Origin: Pseudomonas fluorescens
GTDB taxonomy: Bacteria > Pseudomonadota > Gammaproteobacteria > Pseudomonadales > Pseudomonadaceae
Reading direction: 5' to 3'
Length of the DNA stretch: 64,000 nucleotides
NCBI RefSeq assembly: GCF_902497625.1
Contig: NZ_CABVGX010000022.1
Location: 31,001-95,000 of the forward strand
Shown: piece by piece, positions 17,671 to 28,391 of the stretch
Position numbering within the stretch: position 1 is the stretch's first letter
Layout of the letters: every line of letters begins with the position of its first letter
Made by a program: the position numbers and the translations under genes
Notes under the pieces: generated by a model
What the model saw: the letters and a program-made list of their open reading frames with translations, nothing else
Database searches by the model: none
What the model was told of the DNA's origin: nothing

Positions 17671-18451
17671 TTTTCTGCTCTACGCCCTGCTTGCAGGCCT
17701 GGCCTTGGCGCTGGTCGCTGGGCCGTTGGGATCATTCGTGGTCTGGCGGCGCATGGCCTATTTTGGCGACACCCTTTCCCATGCAGCATTGCTCGGCGTG
17801 GCCTTGGGCTTCCTGCTGGACGTCAGCCCGACGGTGGCGGTGACCGTAGGCTGTCTGCTCCTGGCGGTGTTGTTGGTCACCTTGCAACAGCGCCAGCCGC
17901 TGGCGTCCGACACGCTTTTGGGAATTCTCGCACCCAGCACGCTCTCTTTGGGCTTGGTGGTACTAAGCTTCATGCACGAAGTGCGGATTGACCTGATGGC
18001 TTATCTGTTCGGCGATTTACTGGCGATCAGTCCGACCGACCTGGCGTGGATTCTCGGCGGCAGCGCGGCAGTCTTGGGGTTGTTGGTGGTGTTGTGGCGC
18101 CCGTTGCTGGCAGTCACCGTTCATGAAGAGCTGGCAAGAGTGGAAGGTTTACCGGTACCGGCCTTGCGCCTGGTATTGATGTTGCTGATCGCGGTGGTCA
18201 TTGCGGTGGCGATGAAAATCGTCGGCGTGTTGCTGATTACTTCGCTGTTGATCATTCCGGCCGCTGCGGCGCAGCGTCACGCCCGTTCGCCCGAGCAGAT
18301 GGCACTCGGCGCGAGCCTGCTGGGCATGCTCGCGGTGTGTGGCGGGCTGGCCTTGTCCTGGTTCAAGGACACCCCGGCCGGGCCATCGATTGTGGTGGCG
18401 GCGGCCGCATTGTTTTTGCTGAGTTTTGTTCTGCCCCGTCGAGGGGTGTAG
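17663..18451 (+). CDS. znuB: ZnuB, zinc ABC transporter permease
   Basis: 262 aa from the ATG at 17663, inside the last codons of znuC (8-base overlap). It is an ABC-3 family permease with about seven hydrophobic helices and conserved [19 protein letters not shown] near the N-terminus. It forms the membrane channel of ZnuABC. The first ATG of the open frame (17585) would add a non-hydrophobic tail and is rejected. Confidence 0.94.
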   Translation: MADFLLYALLAGLALALVAGPLGSFVVWRRMAYFGDTLSHAALLGVALGFLLDVSPTVAVTVGCLLLAVLLVTLQQRQPLASDTLLGILAPSTLSLGLVVLSFMHEVRIDLMAYLFGDLLAISPTDLAWILGGSAAVLGLLVVLWRPLLAVTVHEELARVEGLPVPALRLVLMLLIAVVIAVAMKIVGVLLITSLLIIPAAAAQRHARSPEQMALGASLLGMLAVCGGLALSWFKDTPAGPSIVVAAAALFLLSFVLPRRGV

Positions 18452-18488
18452 ACTTGCTCGTTTTTTGCGCAAATAGAGAGTCGCAGGA

Positions 18489-19205
18489 ATGAAGCCGTTC
18501 GCCTCCCGTTATCTGCTCCTTGTCGCATTTTCTCTGCTGCTGGGTGCCTGTCAAAGCACGCCGCCGGCGGCCATTGAAGCCCCCGATGCGCGGGCCACGG
18601 CCATCGCGCAGCTGGAGCAAAGCCTGGCCAGCAGTGAGCTGGCCACCGCCGAAGGGCAGTTGGCCGCTTTGCAGGCCGAATCACCGAATGATCAATCCCT
18701 AGAGCAATACCAGCGGCAATTGGCTGAAGCCTATCTGCGCCGCAGCCAGATCGTTCTGCAGAAAGGCGATGTCAACGCGGCCGCGACAGCACTGAGCCGC
18801 GCGCGGGTATTGATGCCCAAGGCACCGGCGCTGACTGGCGGAGTAAACGGAGCCATTGCTGAGGCACGCAAAGCCGAGCTGGAAAAAGCTGAAGCTGCAC
18901 TTCAAGCAGCCGAAGCCAAGCCGCCGGCGAAAGTGATCGATCCGACTGCAGAAAGCACTACGGTGGCATTGAATCTTACTGACATGGCCAAGCTTCGCCG
19001 GCAGTTGGACGCGATTGCGGCCGACGTGGTGAATTACCAGTGTGATGTGAGTATTCAGGCGCCGCGCAACCAGGATTTCCCTTGGTTGACGACATTGCTG
19101 AACAAGCGTGTGAAAAAGCTGGATTCGGCGTTCGAGCTGAATCTGGAGAAGCAGTTGTTGCGCAATATTCCGGCGCAGATGGTATTGAGTCCGCGTAAAC
19201 CGTAA
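18489..19205 (+). CDS. Helical outer-membrane lipoprotein, PA5502-like
   Basis: A 238-residue predicted lipoprotein: the signal ends LLGAC, Cys at about residue 20. The body is helical with TPR-like segments (about 30-130), an Ala/Lys/Glu-rich coiled part (about 125-150), and a C-terminal conserved segment that includes a Cys (NYQCDVSI). No enzymatic motif. It follows znuB by 37 bases in the same direction, as PA5502 follows PA5501, but its role in zinc handling is unknown. Confidence 0.75.
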   Translation: MKPFASRYLLLVAFSLLLGACQSTPPAAIEAPDARATAIAQLEQSLASSELATAEGQLAALQAESPNDQSLEQYQRQLAEAYLRRSQIVLQKGDVNAAATALSRARVLMPKAPALTGGVNGAIAEARKAELEKAEAALQAAEAKPPAKVIDPTAESTTVALNLTDMAKLRRQLDAIAADVVNYQCDVSIQAPRNQDFPWLTTLLNKRVKKLDSAFELNLEKQLLRNIPAQMVLSPRKP

Positions 19206-19223
19206 GAGCATCGTCGGAAAGCT

Positions 19224-19320
19224 GCCCGGAGCAAGCTCGCTCCCACATTTGACCTCCGGCTTACACAATTTTGTGAGCCACTGAGATGAATTGTGGGAGC
19301 GAGCCTGCTCGCGAAAGCGT
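19224..19320. repeat. REP pair between convergent lipoprotein and katE genes
   Basis: Two oppositely oriented REP cores: GGAGCAAGCTCGCTCCCAC (19228-19246) and GTGGGAGCGAGCCTGCTCGC (19293-19312). These are the standard Pseudomonas extragenic palindromes. They fill the short convergent gap and probably act as a 3'-end barrier. Confidence 0.8.
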
Positions 19321-19341
19321 CCGTGCTATCGCAGCATGACC

Positions 19342-21480
19342 TTAAGCCGGAACAGCCTTGGCTTTAGGTTCGCGATCCCAGACCCGATGCTGCGCGATTG
19401 CAGCGAAGAACGGCTTGATCAAGCTCGCATCCGTCCCCACGACCAGTCCCGCATCGACTTCCAGTTTCAGCACATCCAGCAACTGCTTGGCCTCGCCATG
19501 CAGGGCGATTGCTTTCAGGTGCTTGTACGCTTCGAGCACGTAGTGCAACGCGACGCCATCACCGCTCAACGCCTTGATAGACGCCGCGCCGCCCGGCACA
19601 AACACCGCATCGAACGCAATGGACGGCATGCCTTCCATCGACGCATCAACGGGTAGTGCCTTGCCGTCAGCCGTGGTCACCGGCGCCGAGGTAGGGCCGA
19701 GCAGTTTGGCATGCGCGCCTTCAGCTTTCAGCGCAGCTTTCATCGCGTCGATTGCCGCGCCATCGACGCCATTAGCCGCCAGAATCGCAACTTTACGCGT
19801 CTTGATATCGCCCGGCAGCAGGTTGGCCTGACTAAGCGCCGGCGAACGGTCCAGAGAGGTTTTCGGCACATCGACAGTGCCTGCTTTTGGTGCTGGCAGG
19901 CCAAGGTTTTTGGCAACACGAGCCGCCAGTTCCAGGTCGATGTTGGCGAGAATCTCGTTCACTTCACGGGCACGGATGTACTCGCGCTCGACTTTGCCCA
20001 GCTCGAAGCTGTAAGCCGCGATGATGTGCTCCTGCTCGTGCTTGCTCATGCTGTGGAAGAACAGCCGCGCTTGCGAGAAGTGGTCACTGAACGATTCGCT
20101 GCGTTGACGAATCTTGTTCGCGTCGATGCGCTCTGGATACGACTCGAAACCGCCATCCTGAGCCGCCGGCGGAGTTTCTTTCGGCCAGCCGCCATCGATG
20201 GAGTTCGGCTCGTAGGAAGCACGTCCCTTGTCGATCGTGGTGCGATGCAACGCATCCCGTTGACCATTGTGGAACGGGGCGACCGGACGGTTGATCGGGA
20301 TCTCGTGAAAGTTCGGCCCGCCCAGTCGGCTGATCTGCGTATCGGTGTAGGAAAACAGCCGACCCTGCAGTAGCGGATCATTGGAGAAATCAATGCCCGG
20401 GACAATATGGCCAGGGCAGAACGCGACCTGTTCGACTTCTGCGAAGAAATTGTCCGGATTGCGATTGAGCACCATTTTGCCCAGTGGGGTGATCGGAACG
20501 ATTTCCTCTGGAATGATTTTGGTCGGATCGAGGATGTCGAAGTCGAAGGAATGTTCGTTTTCCTCCTCGACGATCTGCACGCCCAGTTCCCATTCCGGAT
20601 AGTCGCCCATCTCGATCGCTTCCCACAGGTCGCGACGGTGGTAATCGGTGTCCTTACCCGCGAGTTTCTGGGCTTCATCCCAGACCAGCGAGCAGGTACC
20701 GGCAGACGGACGCCAGTGGAATTTGACGAAGCGCGATTTGCCTTCGGCGTTGATCAGACGGAACGTGTGCACACCGAAGCCCTGCATGCTGCGCAGGCTT
20801 TTCGGGATCGCCCGGTCGGACATCGCCCAGATAACCATGTGCGCCGATTCCGGCACCAGCGAGACAAAATCCCAGAAGGTATCGTGGGCCGAGCCGCCGG
20901 TAGGGATTTCGTTATGCGGTTCAGGTTTTACCGCGTGCACGAAGTCAGGAAACTTGATCGCGTCCTGAATGAAGAAGACCGGCATGTTGTTGCCGACCAG
21001 ATCGAAGTTACCTTCGTCGGTGAAAAACTTAACGGCAAAACCGCGTACGTCGCGCACGGTGTCGCCCGAGCCGCGTGGACCCTGCACCGTGGAAAAGCGC
21101 GTGAACACCGGGGTTTTTTTCCCAGGGTCTTGCAGAAAACCGGCCTTGGTCAGTGCGGAATGATTTTCGTACGTCTGAAAGTACCCATGAGCGCCAGTAC
21201 CGCGGGCATGCACGATGCGCTCTGGAATGCGTTCATGGTCAAAGTGCGTGATTTTTTCACGCATGATGAAATCTTCCAGCAGCGATGGGCCGCGGGCTCC
21301 GACTTTCAGGGTGTTCTGGTTATCGGCGATCTTTACACCCTGGTTAGTGCGCAGGGCCTGATCGGTGGCATCGGAGCGGAACTGTTCCAGACTTTCCAGC
21401 TTGGTATTAGTGTTGCTGCGGTCCAGGGTGTCGGTCCCGGCCAGCGCGCTTGTTGGGGCGGCAGGTTTTTTCGTACTCAT
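19342..21480 (-). CDS. katE: KatE, large-subunit catalase HPII
   Basis: 712 aa from ATG 21480, preceded by GAGGAG. It is a clade II catalase. The haem-pocket His91 lies in [12 protein letters not shown] and Asn164 in [10 protein letters not shown], and the proximal Tyr ligand in [14 protein letters not shown]-terminal flavodoxin/DJ-1-like domain (about 560-700) is typical of HPII. It breaks down hydrogen peroxide in the cytoplasm. It is a single-gene unit divergent from metN. Confidence 0.95.
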   Translation of the reverse strand: MSTKKPAAPTSALAGTDTLDRSNTNTKLESLEQFRSDATDQALRTNQGVKIADNQNTLKVGARGPSLLEDFIMREKITHFDHERIPERIVHARGTGAHGYFQTYENHSALTKAGFLQDPGKKTPVFTRFSTVQGPRGSGDTVRDVRGFAVKFFTDEGNFDLVGNNMPVFFIQDAIKFPDFVHAVKPEPHNEIPTGGSAHDTFWDFVSLVPESAHMVIWAMSDRAIPKSLRSMQGFGVHTFRLINAEGKSRFVKFHWRPSAGTCSLVWDEAQKLAGKDTDYHRRDLWEAIEMGDYPEWELGVQIVEEENEHSFDFDILDPTKIIPEEIVPITPLGKMVLNRNPDNFFAEVEQVAFCPGHIVPGIDFSNDPLLQGRLFSYTDTQISRLGGPNFHEIPINRPVAPFHNGQRDALHRTTIDKGRASYEPNSIDGGWPKETPPAAQDGGFESYPERIDANKIRQRSESFSDHFSQARLFFHSMSKHEQEHIIAAYSFELGKVEREYIRAREVNEILANIDLELAARVAKNLGLPAPKAGTVDVPKTSLDRSPALSQANLLPGDIKTRKVAILAANGVDGAAIDAMKAALKAEGAHAKLLGPTSAPVTTADGKALPVDASMEGMPSIAFDAVFVPGGAASIKALSGDGVALHYVLEAYKHLKAIALHGEAKQLLDVLKLEVDAGLVVGTDASLIKPFFAAIAQHRVWDREPKAKAVPA

Positions 21481-21742
21481 CAGTCGTAAACTCCTCGTTG
21501 CGATTCCCGTCGTAGCCAGGATGCTGGTCCATTCCCCGATCACGGCACCGGGGCGGTGTGAGTTGCTTTATTAGTGACTGACGACCTTTTACGGCGTTCC
21601 TTTTTTCTTACCTTTGATCGCGTTATTGCCAAATGGCAGGATCAATGCGAAATAAATGCTAAGAACCTCTATACGGACAGGCTAAAATGCGCGCCCGGCT
21701 AACCGCTGACCCTTTTCCAACGCGCCCCACAAGGTTCGCTAC

Positions 21743-22750
21743 GTGATCGAGTTTCAAAACGTCCACAAAACCTACCGCGTCGCCGGTAGGGATATCCCCG
21801 CCCTGCATCCGACCAGTCTGACGATTGAGAACGGTCAGGTCTTTGGTCTGATTGGCCATTCCGGTGCAGGGAAAAGTACCCTGCTGCGTCTGATCAATCG
21901 CTTGGAAAACTCAAGCGGCGGCAAGATTTTCGTCGACGGCGAAGAAGTCACCGCGCTGGATGCCAACAGCTTGCGGCGTTTCCGTCAGCAGGTCGGGATG
22001 ATCTTCCAGCATTTCAATCTGCTGGCCTCCAAGACCGTGGCCGATAACGTCGCCCTGCCGTTGACCCTGGCCGGTGAACTGTCCCGTAGCGAGATCGACC
22101 TGCGCGTCGCAGAGCTGCTGGCGCGAGTCGGCCTGTCTGACCACGCCAAAAAGTATCCGGCGCAATTGTCCGGCGGGCAGAAGCAGCGCGTCGGCATCGC
22201 CCGCGCGTTGGCGACCAAACCGAAAATTCTGTTGTGCGACGAAGCCACCAGCGCGTTGGACCCGCAGACCACTGCGTCGGTCCTGCAACTGCTGGCCGAG
22301 ATCAATCGTGAGCTGAAGCTGACCATCGTGCTGATCACCCATGAAATGGACGTGATCCGCCGCGTGTGCGATCAGGTCGCGGTGATGGACGCGGGTGTGA
22401 TCGTCGAGCAAGGCTCGGTCGCTGAAGTGTTTCTGCATCCGAAACACCCGACTACCAAGCGCTTCGTGCAGGAAAGCGAGCAAATCGATGAGAGCGAGCA
22501 ACGCGATGACTTCGCTCACGTACCCGGCCGGATCGTGCGCCTGACGTTCCAGGGCGAAGCAACCTACGCGCCATTGCTCGGCACCGTCGCTCGCGAAACA
22601 GGTGTGGATTACAGCATCCTCGCCGGTCGTATCGACCGCATTAAAGACGTGCCTTACGGCCAATTGACCCTGGCGGTCACCGGTGGCGATATGGAGGCGG
22701 CATTTGCCCGTTTCACCGCGGCTGATGTCCACATGGAGGTGCTGCGCTGA
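21743..22750 (+). CDS. metN: MetN, methionine ABC transporter ATPase
   Basis: 335 aa, GTG start at 21743 with AAGG 9 bases upstream. It has Walker [11 protein letters not shown]-loop FQHFNLL, signature LSGGQKQR and Walker [15 protein letters not shown]-terminal ACT-like NIL domain (about 265-335) binds methionine and gives trans-inhibition. The stop overlaps the metI ATG by one base. A TAAAAT -10-like element lies near 21683. Confidence 0.95.
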   Translation: MIEFQNVHKTYRVAGRDIPALHPTSLTIENGQVFGLIGHSGAGKSTLLRLINRLENSSGGKIFVDGEEVTALDANSLRRFRQQVGMIFQHFNLLASKTVADNVALPLTLAGELSRSEIDLRVAELLARVGLSDHAKKYPAQLSGGQKQRVGIARALATKPKILLCDEATSALDPQTTASVLQLLAEINRELKLTIVLITHEMDVIRRVCDQVAVMDAGVIVEQGSVAEVFLHPKHPTTKRFVQESEQIDESEQRDDFAHVPGRIVRLTFQGEATYAPLLGTVARETGVDYSILAGRIDRIKDVPYGQLTLAVTGGDMEAAFARFTAADVHMEVLR

Positions 22751-23424
22751 TGGAAGCCCTTACCACATTCTTCGCCAATATCGACTGGTTCGAAATCTGG
22801 CTGGCCACCGGCGACACGCTGCTCATGTTGTTCGGTTCACTGCTGTTCACCGTGCTGCTGGGCCTGCCTCTGGGCGTGCTGTTGTTCCTGTGCAGCCCGC
22901 GGCAGTTGCTCGAGGCCAAAGGCATTTACGCGATGCTGTCGCTGGCGGTGAACATTCTGCGTTCGCTGCCCTTCATCATTTTGCTGATCGTGATGATTCC
23001 GTTCACGGTGCTGATTACCGGTACGTCCCTGGGCGTTGCGGGCGCCATCCCGCCACTGGTGGTGGGCGCCACGCCGTTCTTTGCGCGACTGGTGGAAACC
23101 GCCCTGCGTGAAGTTGATCGCGGCATCATCGAAGCGACCCAGGCCATGGGCGCCACCACGCGGCAGATCATCACCAATGCGCTGCTGCCGGAAGCGCGCC
23201 CCGGCATCTTCGCAGCGATTACGGTGACAGCGATTACACTGGTTTCCTACACTGCCATGGCGGGTGTCGTCGGCGCGGGCGGCTTGGGTGACCTGGCGAT
23301 CCGCTTCGGCTATCAGCGTTTCCAGACGGACGTAATGGTCGTTACCGTGGTGTTGTTGCTGGTGCTGGTTCAAGTGCTGCAAACCGTAGGTGACAAGCTG
23401 GTCGTCCACTTCTCACGTAAATAA
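22750..23424 (+). CDS. metI: MetI, methionine ABC transporter permease
   Basis: 224 aa with about five membrane helices and the ABC-permease EAA loop (EATQAMGATTRQIITNALLPEA). Its ATG overlaps the metN stop (TGATG), giving translational coupling. It forms the D-/L-methionine channel with MetN. Confidence 0.95.
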   Translation: MEALTTFFANIDWFEIWLATGDTLLMLFGSLLFTVLLGLPLGVLLFLCSPRQLLEAKGIYAMLSLAVNILRSLPFIILLIVMIPFTVLITGTSLGVAGAIPPLVVGATPFFARLVETALREVDRGIIEATQAMGATTRQIITNALLPEARPGIFAAITVTAITLVSYTAMAGVVGAGGLGDLAIRFGYQRFQTDVMVVTVVLLLVLVQVLQTVGDKLVVHFSRK

Positions 23425-23496
23425 GTTTTTAATGAAAAGCATAAGCCGGCCATTCGCTGGCAGGTGCCAAACGGGCATCCACATGGAGTTAGCTGA

Positions 23497-24267
23497 ATGA
23501 AAAAATTACTCGTCGCATTGGCCGCCGTTGCCGCGTTTTCCGCCCACGCCGACACGCTGACTGTCGCGGCCACCCCTGTCCCGCACGCGGAAATCCTGGA
23601 ATTCGTCAAACCGGCTTTGGCTAAAGAGGGCGTGGATCTGCAGGTGAAAGTCTTTACCGACTACATTCAGCCGAACGTGCAAGTGGCCGAAAAACGCCTT
23701 GACGCCAACTTCTTCCAGCACCAGCCGTACCTCGATGAGTTCAACAAGGCCAAGGGCACCAGTCTGGTCTCGATTGCCGGTGTGCACCTGGAGCCATTGG
23801 GCGCTTACTCAAGCAAGTACAAGTCGCTGACCGAACTGCCTGGCGGCGCCAATGTGGTGATCCCGAACGACGCCACCAACGGCGGCCGCGCACTCTTGCT
23901 GCTGGCGCGGGCTGGCTTGATCAAACTGAAGAACTCCAGCGATATCCTCTCGACCGTCAAGGACATCACCGAGAACTCCAAGGACCTGAAATTCCGTGAA
24001 CTGGAAGCCGCGACCATCCCGCGTGTGCTGACTCAGGTTGACCTGGCGTTGATCAACACCAACTACGCGCTGGAAGCCAAACTTGATCCGGCCAAGGATG
24101 CATTGGTCATCGAAGGCAGCGATTCGCCGTACGTGAACATCCTGGTGGCGCGTCCGGAAGACAAGGACAGCGCTGCAATGCAGAAGCTGATCGCCGCGTT
24201 GCACAGCCCGGAAGTCAAAGCGTTCATTATCGAGAAGTACAAAGGCGCGGTCGTGCCGGCGTTCTGA
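23497..24267 (+). CDS. metQ: MetQ, methionine-binding periplasmic protein
   Basis: 256 aa, NlpA/MetQ family. The signal peptide is about 18 residues (ending SAHA). There is no lipobox Cys, so it is a soluble periplasmic form rather than a lipoprotein. Conserved MetQ motifs include ATPVPHAEIL and FFQHQPYLDEFN. It lies 72 bases after metI and is followed by a strong terminator. Confidence 0.94.
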   Translation: MKKLLVALAAVAAFSAHADTLTVAATPVPHAEILEFVKPALAKEGVDLQVKVFTDYIQPNVQVAEKRLDANFFQHQPYLDEFNKAKGTSLVSIAGVHLEPLGAYSSKYKSLTELPGGANVVIPNDATNGGRALLLLARAGLIKLKNSSDILSTVKDITENSKDLKFRELEAATIPRVLTQVDLALINTNYALEAKLDPAKDALVIEGSDSPYVNILVARPEDKDSAAMQKLIAALHSPEVKAFIIEKYKGAVVPAF

Positions 24268-24280
24268 TTTGATGCGTTAA

Positions 24281-24315
24281 AAAAATGGGGCGCATCGATT
24301 GCGCCCCATTTTTTA
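24281..24315 (+). terminator. Terminator after metQ
   Basis: A perfect stem ATGGGGCGCA/TGCGCCCCAT with loop TCGAT is flanked by an A-run before and a T-run after. It can also end transcripts arriving from the other strand. Confidence 0.9.
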
Positions 24316-24334
24316 TGCCTGAAAATACGGACCC

Positions 24335-24402
24335 TGTTGGAGCCGGCTTGCTGGCGATGGCGTCGGTGAAATCGCTATCGCCAGCAAGCCGGCTCCTACA
24401 AG
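24335..24402. repeat. REP pair between metQ and sco
   Basis: Long inverted arms, GGAGCCGGCTTGCTGGCGAT and ATCGCCAGCAAGCCGGCTCC, form an extended hairpin between the convergent metQ and sco genes. Confidence 0.8.
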
Positions 24403-24411
24403 TGTGTGTCG

Positions 24412-25047
24412 TTACTGACGCTTCAGCATCACCGGCAATTGCGCCACCAGTTTCACGTTATTCAACGGCGCCCGAATAAACCCGCGCTGCGTGCCGTCCG
24501 GGCCGATCACTGCCAGGTTGCCGCTGTGATCAACCGTATAATTGGGCTTGCTGGTGTCTGCCGGGATAAACGGAATGCTCACCGCGTTGGCGAACTTTTG
24601 CAGGTCTTCGATCGAGGTCGGCGTCAGGCCAATGAACTGCGGATCGAAATAGCCCAGGTACTGCTTGAGTTGCTTGGGCGTATCTCGATTCGGGTCGACA
24701 CTGACCAGGACGATCTGCAATTTGTCCCTGACGTCTGCCGGCAGTTCGCTTTTTATTTGACGCAGCTGGGCGAGGGTGGTCGGGCAGATGTCGGGGCAGA
24801 AGGTGTAGCCGAAGAACAGCAGGCTCCACTTGTCTTTCAACTCGTTGACCAGCACCGGTTTGCCGTCCTGATCGGTCATCTTTAAATCAGGAAGGTTGCG
24901 GCTTTGCGGCAACAGGATAATGCCGGCGTCGATCAGCGCCGTCGGGTCGCCCTGGCCTTTGCCGGACAGTACTTTGTTGATGGTCAGGCCGAGAATCAGT
25001 GCGACCAGGGCGACGAGGATGAAGACGGTTTTCTGGGTTCGGGTCAT
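24412..25047 (-). CDS. Sco1/SenC-family copper chaperone
   Basis: 211 aa from ATG 25047. An N-terminal anchor helix (7-24) is followed by a periplasmic thioredoxin-like domain with the copper-binding CxxxC (TFCPDICP, Cys84 and Cys88) and the conserved His174 (VDHSGN). It loads the CuA site of cytochrome oxidase subunit II. It is the last gene of the leftward cox cluster and overlaps the ctaB stop by 4 bases. Equivalent of PA0114. Confidence 0.93.
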   Translation of the reverse strand: MTRTQKTVFILVALVALILGLTINKVLSGKGQGDPTALIDAGIILLPQSRNLPDLKMTDQDGKPVLVNELKDKWSLLFFGYTFCPDICPTTLAQLRQIKSELPADVRDKLQIVLVSVDPNRDTPKQLKQYLGYFDPQFIGLTPTSIEDLQKFANAVSIPFIPADTSKPNYTVDHSGNLAVIGPDGTQRGFIRAPLNNVKLVAQLPVMLKRQ

Positions 25048-25943
25048 AGGTTCAACAGTAAGTAGTGATCTACGAGCAGCGCGATGAACAGCAGGAACAA
25101 GTAGTAGATAGAGTACTTGAAGGTGTTGATCGCCGCGTGCGGCCGAGTGCCACGGTACAGCACGATGGCCCATTGCAGAAACCGCGCGCCGAGTGCCAGT
25201 GCGCAGATCAGGTAGAGCATGCCGCTCATGTGGATCACAAATGGAAGCAGGCTCACGGCCAGGAGCACAAAGGTGTAAAGAAGAATGTGGACTTTGGTGT
25301 AGTGCTCGCCATGGGTGACCGGCAGCATGGGAATGTCGGCCTTGGCGTATTCCTCTTTGCGATGGATGGCCAGCGCCCAGAAGTGCGGAGGGGTCCAGGC
25401 AAAAATAATCAGCACCAGCAATAGCGGTTCGGCGCTGACATGACCGGTGGCAGCGGTCCACCCCAGGAGCGGTGGTGCGGCACCGGCGAGGCCGCCGATG
25501 ACGATATTTTGAGGCGTCGCGCGCTTGAGGAAACCGGTGTACACCACCGCGTAACCGAGCAGTGAGGCAAGGGTCAGCCAGGCCGTCAGTGGGTTGGTGA
25601 AGGTCAGTAGCAAGGCTTGCCCCAGCAGCGCCAGTACCAATGCAAAGGTCAGCGCGGCGGCGGGTGAGACCCGGCCTTCAGCCAAGGGACGTTTATGCGT
25701 GCGCGCCATCACTGCATCAATGCGCCGGTCGACCACATGATTGACCGCCGCCGCGCCACCCGCACATAGGGCAATGCCCATATTGCCGAACACCAGCACC
25801 GTCCAGGGGACCCCGGCGCGAGTTGCCAGAAACATGCCGACCAGCGAGGTGATCAGCATCAGCACCACGACTTTCGGCTTGGTCAGCTCAAGGTAATCAC
25901 GCCAGATCGCCTGGCTATGTCGTTCGCCAATCAGAGTCGCCAT
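25044..25943 (-). CDS. ctaB: CtaB/CyoE protohaem IX farnesyltransferase
   Basis: 299 aa with about nine membrane helices. It carries the prenyltransferase Asp-rich motif [20 protein letters not shown]. It converts haem b to haem o, the first step towards haem a for the aa3 oxidase. The start overlaps the ctaA end by 13 bases and has AGGAG upstream. Confidence 0.95.
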   Translation of the reverse strand: MATLIGERHSQAIWRDYLELTKPKVVVLMLITSLVGMFLATRAGVPWTVLVFGNMGIALCAGGAAAVNHVVDRRIDAVMARTHKRPLAEGRVSPAAALTFALVLALLGQALLLTFTNPLTAWLTLASLLGYAVVYTGFLKRATPQNIVIGGLAGAAPPLLGWTAATGHVSAEPLLLVLIIFAWTPPHFWALAIHRKEEYAKADIPMLPVTHGEHYTKVHILLYTFVLLAVSLLPFVIHMSGMLYLICALALGARFLQWAIVLYRGTRPHAAINTFKYSIYYLFLLFIALLVDHYLLLNL

Positions 25944-27010
25944 GGCATTTCTCCTTTTATTGTTATGGGCCCGGCCGAATGTTTGCGCGGGCTGAATCGC
26001 CAGCGAGCAAAGCGTTGTTGCTTGACCCGAACCAGGCTGGTTCGCGCGTGATAATTGACCAGCACCATCGTCAGCAACAGCGCGGCGCCACCGGCGTTAT
26101 GTGCGACCGCCACCGGCAGCGGCAGATGAAACAGCACGTTGCTGATGCCGAGCATGATTTGCACAGCCAGAGCAATCAGCACCAGTTTGGCCAGACGGCT
26201 CATGCCGACCACTTTCAGCTGCCACGCCAGACCCAGTAGCACCAGCGTCACCAGCAGCGCGCCAATACGGTGAGTCAAATGAATCGCCGTGCGTGCATCG
26301 CTGTCCAGTTGCCCGCCGAGGTAGTTGGGACCGATGTGTTGGGTCAAATGAAAGCCGTTGGCGAAGTCAGCCGGTGGCAGCCATTCGCCGTGGCAGGTCG
26401 GGAAATCGATACAGGCCACCGCCGCATAGTTGGAGCTCACCCAGCCGCCGAGGGCGATCTGCCCGATCACCAGCAGCAGGGCGGCCGTCGCCCAGTGTTG
26501 CAAACGTCGGGGCACGGTGAGCGCCGGCAGTACGGCAGACAACCGCAAGGTCAGCAAAAACAGAAGACTCAAGGTCGCGAAACCGCCAAGCAAATGCCCG
26601 GTGACCACTTGGGGCCACAGCTTGAGTGTCACCGTCCACATGCCGAACGCCGCTTGCGCAATCACTACCGCCAGCACAAACAACGGCAACTTCACCGGTT
26701 GGCCGGGATCACGCCGATGCATCCAGGCGCGTCCGGCCAGCACCGCAATCAGCAGGCCGAGAGTGCCGGCGAAGTAGCGATGGATCATCTCGTTCCAGCC
26801 CTTGTGAGCCTCGACCGGTGCGTCCGGGAAATGCAGTTCGGCATGCGCCAGTTGGGCTTCGCTTTTGGGCACGCTGATAAAGCCATAACACCCAGGCCAG
26901 TCCGGACAGCCTAGTCCGGCGTGGGTCAGGCGTGTGTAGGCGCCGAGCAATACGACAATCAGTGCCAGCAACGTGGCAAATAGCGCGAGGCGAAATCCAG
27001 GTTTGGCCAT
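25931..27010 (-). CDS. ctaA: CtaA/COX15 haem A synthase
   Basis: 359 aa, eight predicted helices. The conserved [19 protein letters not shown] lies near the N-terminus, and haem-ligand His residues are in [17 protein letters not shown] and HLTHRIGA. It oxidises haem o to haem a. It sits between the Sco-like gene and ctaB, so haem a synthesis is in the same unit as the enzyme that uses it. Confidence 0.94.
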   Translation of the reverse strand: MAKPGFRLALFATLLALIVVLLGAYTRLTHAGLGCPDWPGCYGFISVPKSEAQLAHAELHFPDAPVEAHKGWNEMIHRYFAGTLGLLIAVLAGRAWMHRRDPGQPVKLPLFVLAVVIAQAAFGMWTVTLKLWPQVVTGHLLGGFATLSLLFLLTLRLSAVLPALTVPRRLQHWATAALLLVIGQIALGGWVSSNYAAVACIDFPTCHGEWLPPADFANGFHLTQHIGPNYLGGQLDSDARTAIHLTHRIGALLVTLVLLGLAWQLKVVGMSRLAKLVLIALAVQIMLGISNVLFHLPLPVAVAHNAGGAALLLTMVLVNYHARTSLVRVKQQRFARWRFSPRKHSAGPITIKGEMPWRL

Positions 27011-27020
27011 GACGATGCCC

Positions 27021-27614
27021 TTATCCGATGTTCGACAGTTTCAACAGGTGGCGCAGGTCGTTGAGCAGGTCCTTGCCTTTGACCGTCGGCTCGTAGCGCA
27101 GCACCAGATTGCCGTGAGGGTCGATGATCCACAGCTGCGGCACCGCCTGATCGCCCGTGGCCTTGCTGAACGTGGTGAGATCCAGTGGATAACGCTGCAA
27201 TTGCGGATACTCGCGCGTCAGCTTGGCGTCGTAGTCACTGCTGAGCGGTTGCGCCGCGGCCAGTGCGTGGGTGGCGCGTCCAGCTTCACGGCCAAGGCCG
27301 ATCTGGATTTGTCGCGCCATATACACCAGTTGCTGACAGTCCACCGAGCAGCCTTTTGGAGCAGTGACCAACAATTGCCAGCGCTCCTCCTGCGCGTGCA
27401 CGCCAAGGTCGGCGCGGGTCTGGCCATTGCCGATCAGTTCCCCGTGATAACTGCGGCCCTCCGGCACCCAGAACTGCAACTTGTACATGCCGGTCGCGAG
27501 GATCATCGGGCCGATGACGCCGAGCAGAATCAGCAACAACTGCAAGCGGCCCTTGCGCCGGTTCAGCGGCGTTTTCGCCTCAGACATGCTGGGTGGATTC
27601 ATGGTCGCTCCCAT
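27021..27614 (-). CDS. Membrane-anchored Sco-like CxxxC protein (PA0111-like)
   Basis: 197 aa from ATG 27614, chosen because AAAGGAG lies 7 bases upstream. This start is inside the 3' end of the SURF1 gene (35-base overlap). There is one N-terminal helix (about 24-44), then a periplasmic domain. In it KGCSVDCQQ gives Cys89 and Cys93 with Sco spacing, and the end resembles a thioredoxin fold (LWIIDPHGNLVLRYEP). The conserved Sco histidine is not evident. A role in copper delivery or thiol handling for the oxidase is inferred from motif and position only. Confidence 0.8.
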   Translation of the reverse strand: MGATMNPPSMSEAKTPLNRRKGRLQLLLILLGVIGPMILATGMYKLQFWVPEGRSYHGELIGNGQTRADLGVHAQEERWQLLVTAPKGCSVDCQQLVYMARQIQIGLGREAGRATHALAAAQPLSSDYDAKLTREYPQLQRYPLDLTTFSKATGDQAVPQLWIIDPHGNLVLRYEPTVKGKDLLNDLRHLLKLSNIG

Positions 27615-28320
27615 GGTGTTTCTCCTTTGCGTTGTGCCAGCCGAGATAGAGATAGAGGCCGAGCAGGGCGATCGCCATGGCGAACCATTGCACGGCATAA
27701 GCGAGGTGTTTTTCCGGGCCCATGGCCACGACCGGCCAATCAGCCTGATACGTGACGGCGCCGGGTTCAGCGCGTAATTCGTGGGCAAAACCTTCACGTT
27801 CGAGCGTCGCCCATAGCCGGGCCGGCTCGATGGCGGTGACCAGTTGCGGCCAAGTGGCGCTGCTCGGGTCGGCATGCAGCTGGAACGTCGCCCCGGGCGG
27901 TACGTAAACCCAGGCGTCGAGACTCACGGCGAGTTCAGGCGTGGTGAATTGCGGCGGTGTGCGCCGATCCGGCCAAGGCAGCCAGCCGCGATTGACCAGT
28001 ATCCAGAGCCCGGTCGCTTGATCCTGAAACGGTTGCAGCAATTCCACGCCGACCTTGCCGCCCCGCTGGCGGTTGTCCAGTAACAGGCTGTGCGCAGCAT
28101 CGAACTGGCCGTGCAAACGCACGCGGCGGAAGGCCGGGTCTTCGCTATGCAGCAGCGCGTTGCTCGCCATCGGTTCGGCTACCCGGCGTTCGGCATAGGT
28201 ATGCAGCAGCGCGGTTTTTTCCGCGCCCCGACTCAGTTGCCAGCCTCCAAGCACCACCATCAACGGCAGCAGGACCGCTACCACCAAAGTGGGCACGACA
28301 CCCGGCCGAAAGCGCTTCAT
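27580..28320 (-). CDS. SURF1-family oxidase assembly protein
   Basis: 246 aa with the SURF1 layout: N-terminal helix (about 10-28, GGWQLSRGAEK), a periplasmic domain (conserved VNRGWLP and a YQADWP-type segment), and a C-terminal helix with HLAYAVQWFAMA. It assists haem a insertion into subunit I. Synteny with PA0110. Confidence 0.92.
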   Translation of the reverse strand: MKRFRPGVVPTLVVAVLLPLMVVLGGWQLSRGAEKTALLHTYAERRVAEPMASNALLHSEDPAFRRVRLHGQFDAAHSLLLDNRQRGGKVGVELLQPFQDQATGLWILVNRGWLPWPDRRTPPQFTTPELAVSLDAWVYVPPGATFQLHADPSSATWPQLVTAIEPARLWATLEREGFAHELRAEPGAVTYQADWPVVAMGPEKHLAYAVQWFAMAIALLGLYLYLGWHNAKEKHHGSDHESTQHV

Positions 28321-28391
28321 GACGTCGCCAGAAAGTCGTTGGTCGCGATAGCTATACTCAAGTGCATCGCCTTTCCCCCGGGAGTCCTGCC

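Noticed and set aside
20407..21489. 360-codon plus-strand open frame
   Set aside because: Antisense to katE; composition and lack of motifs mark it as a shadow.
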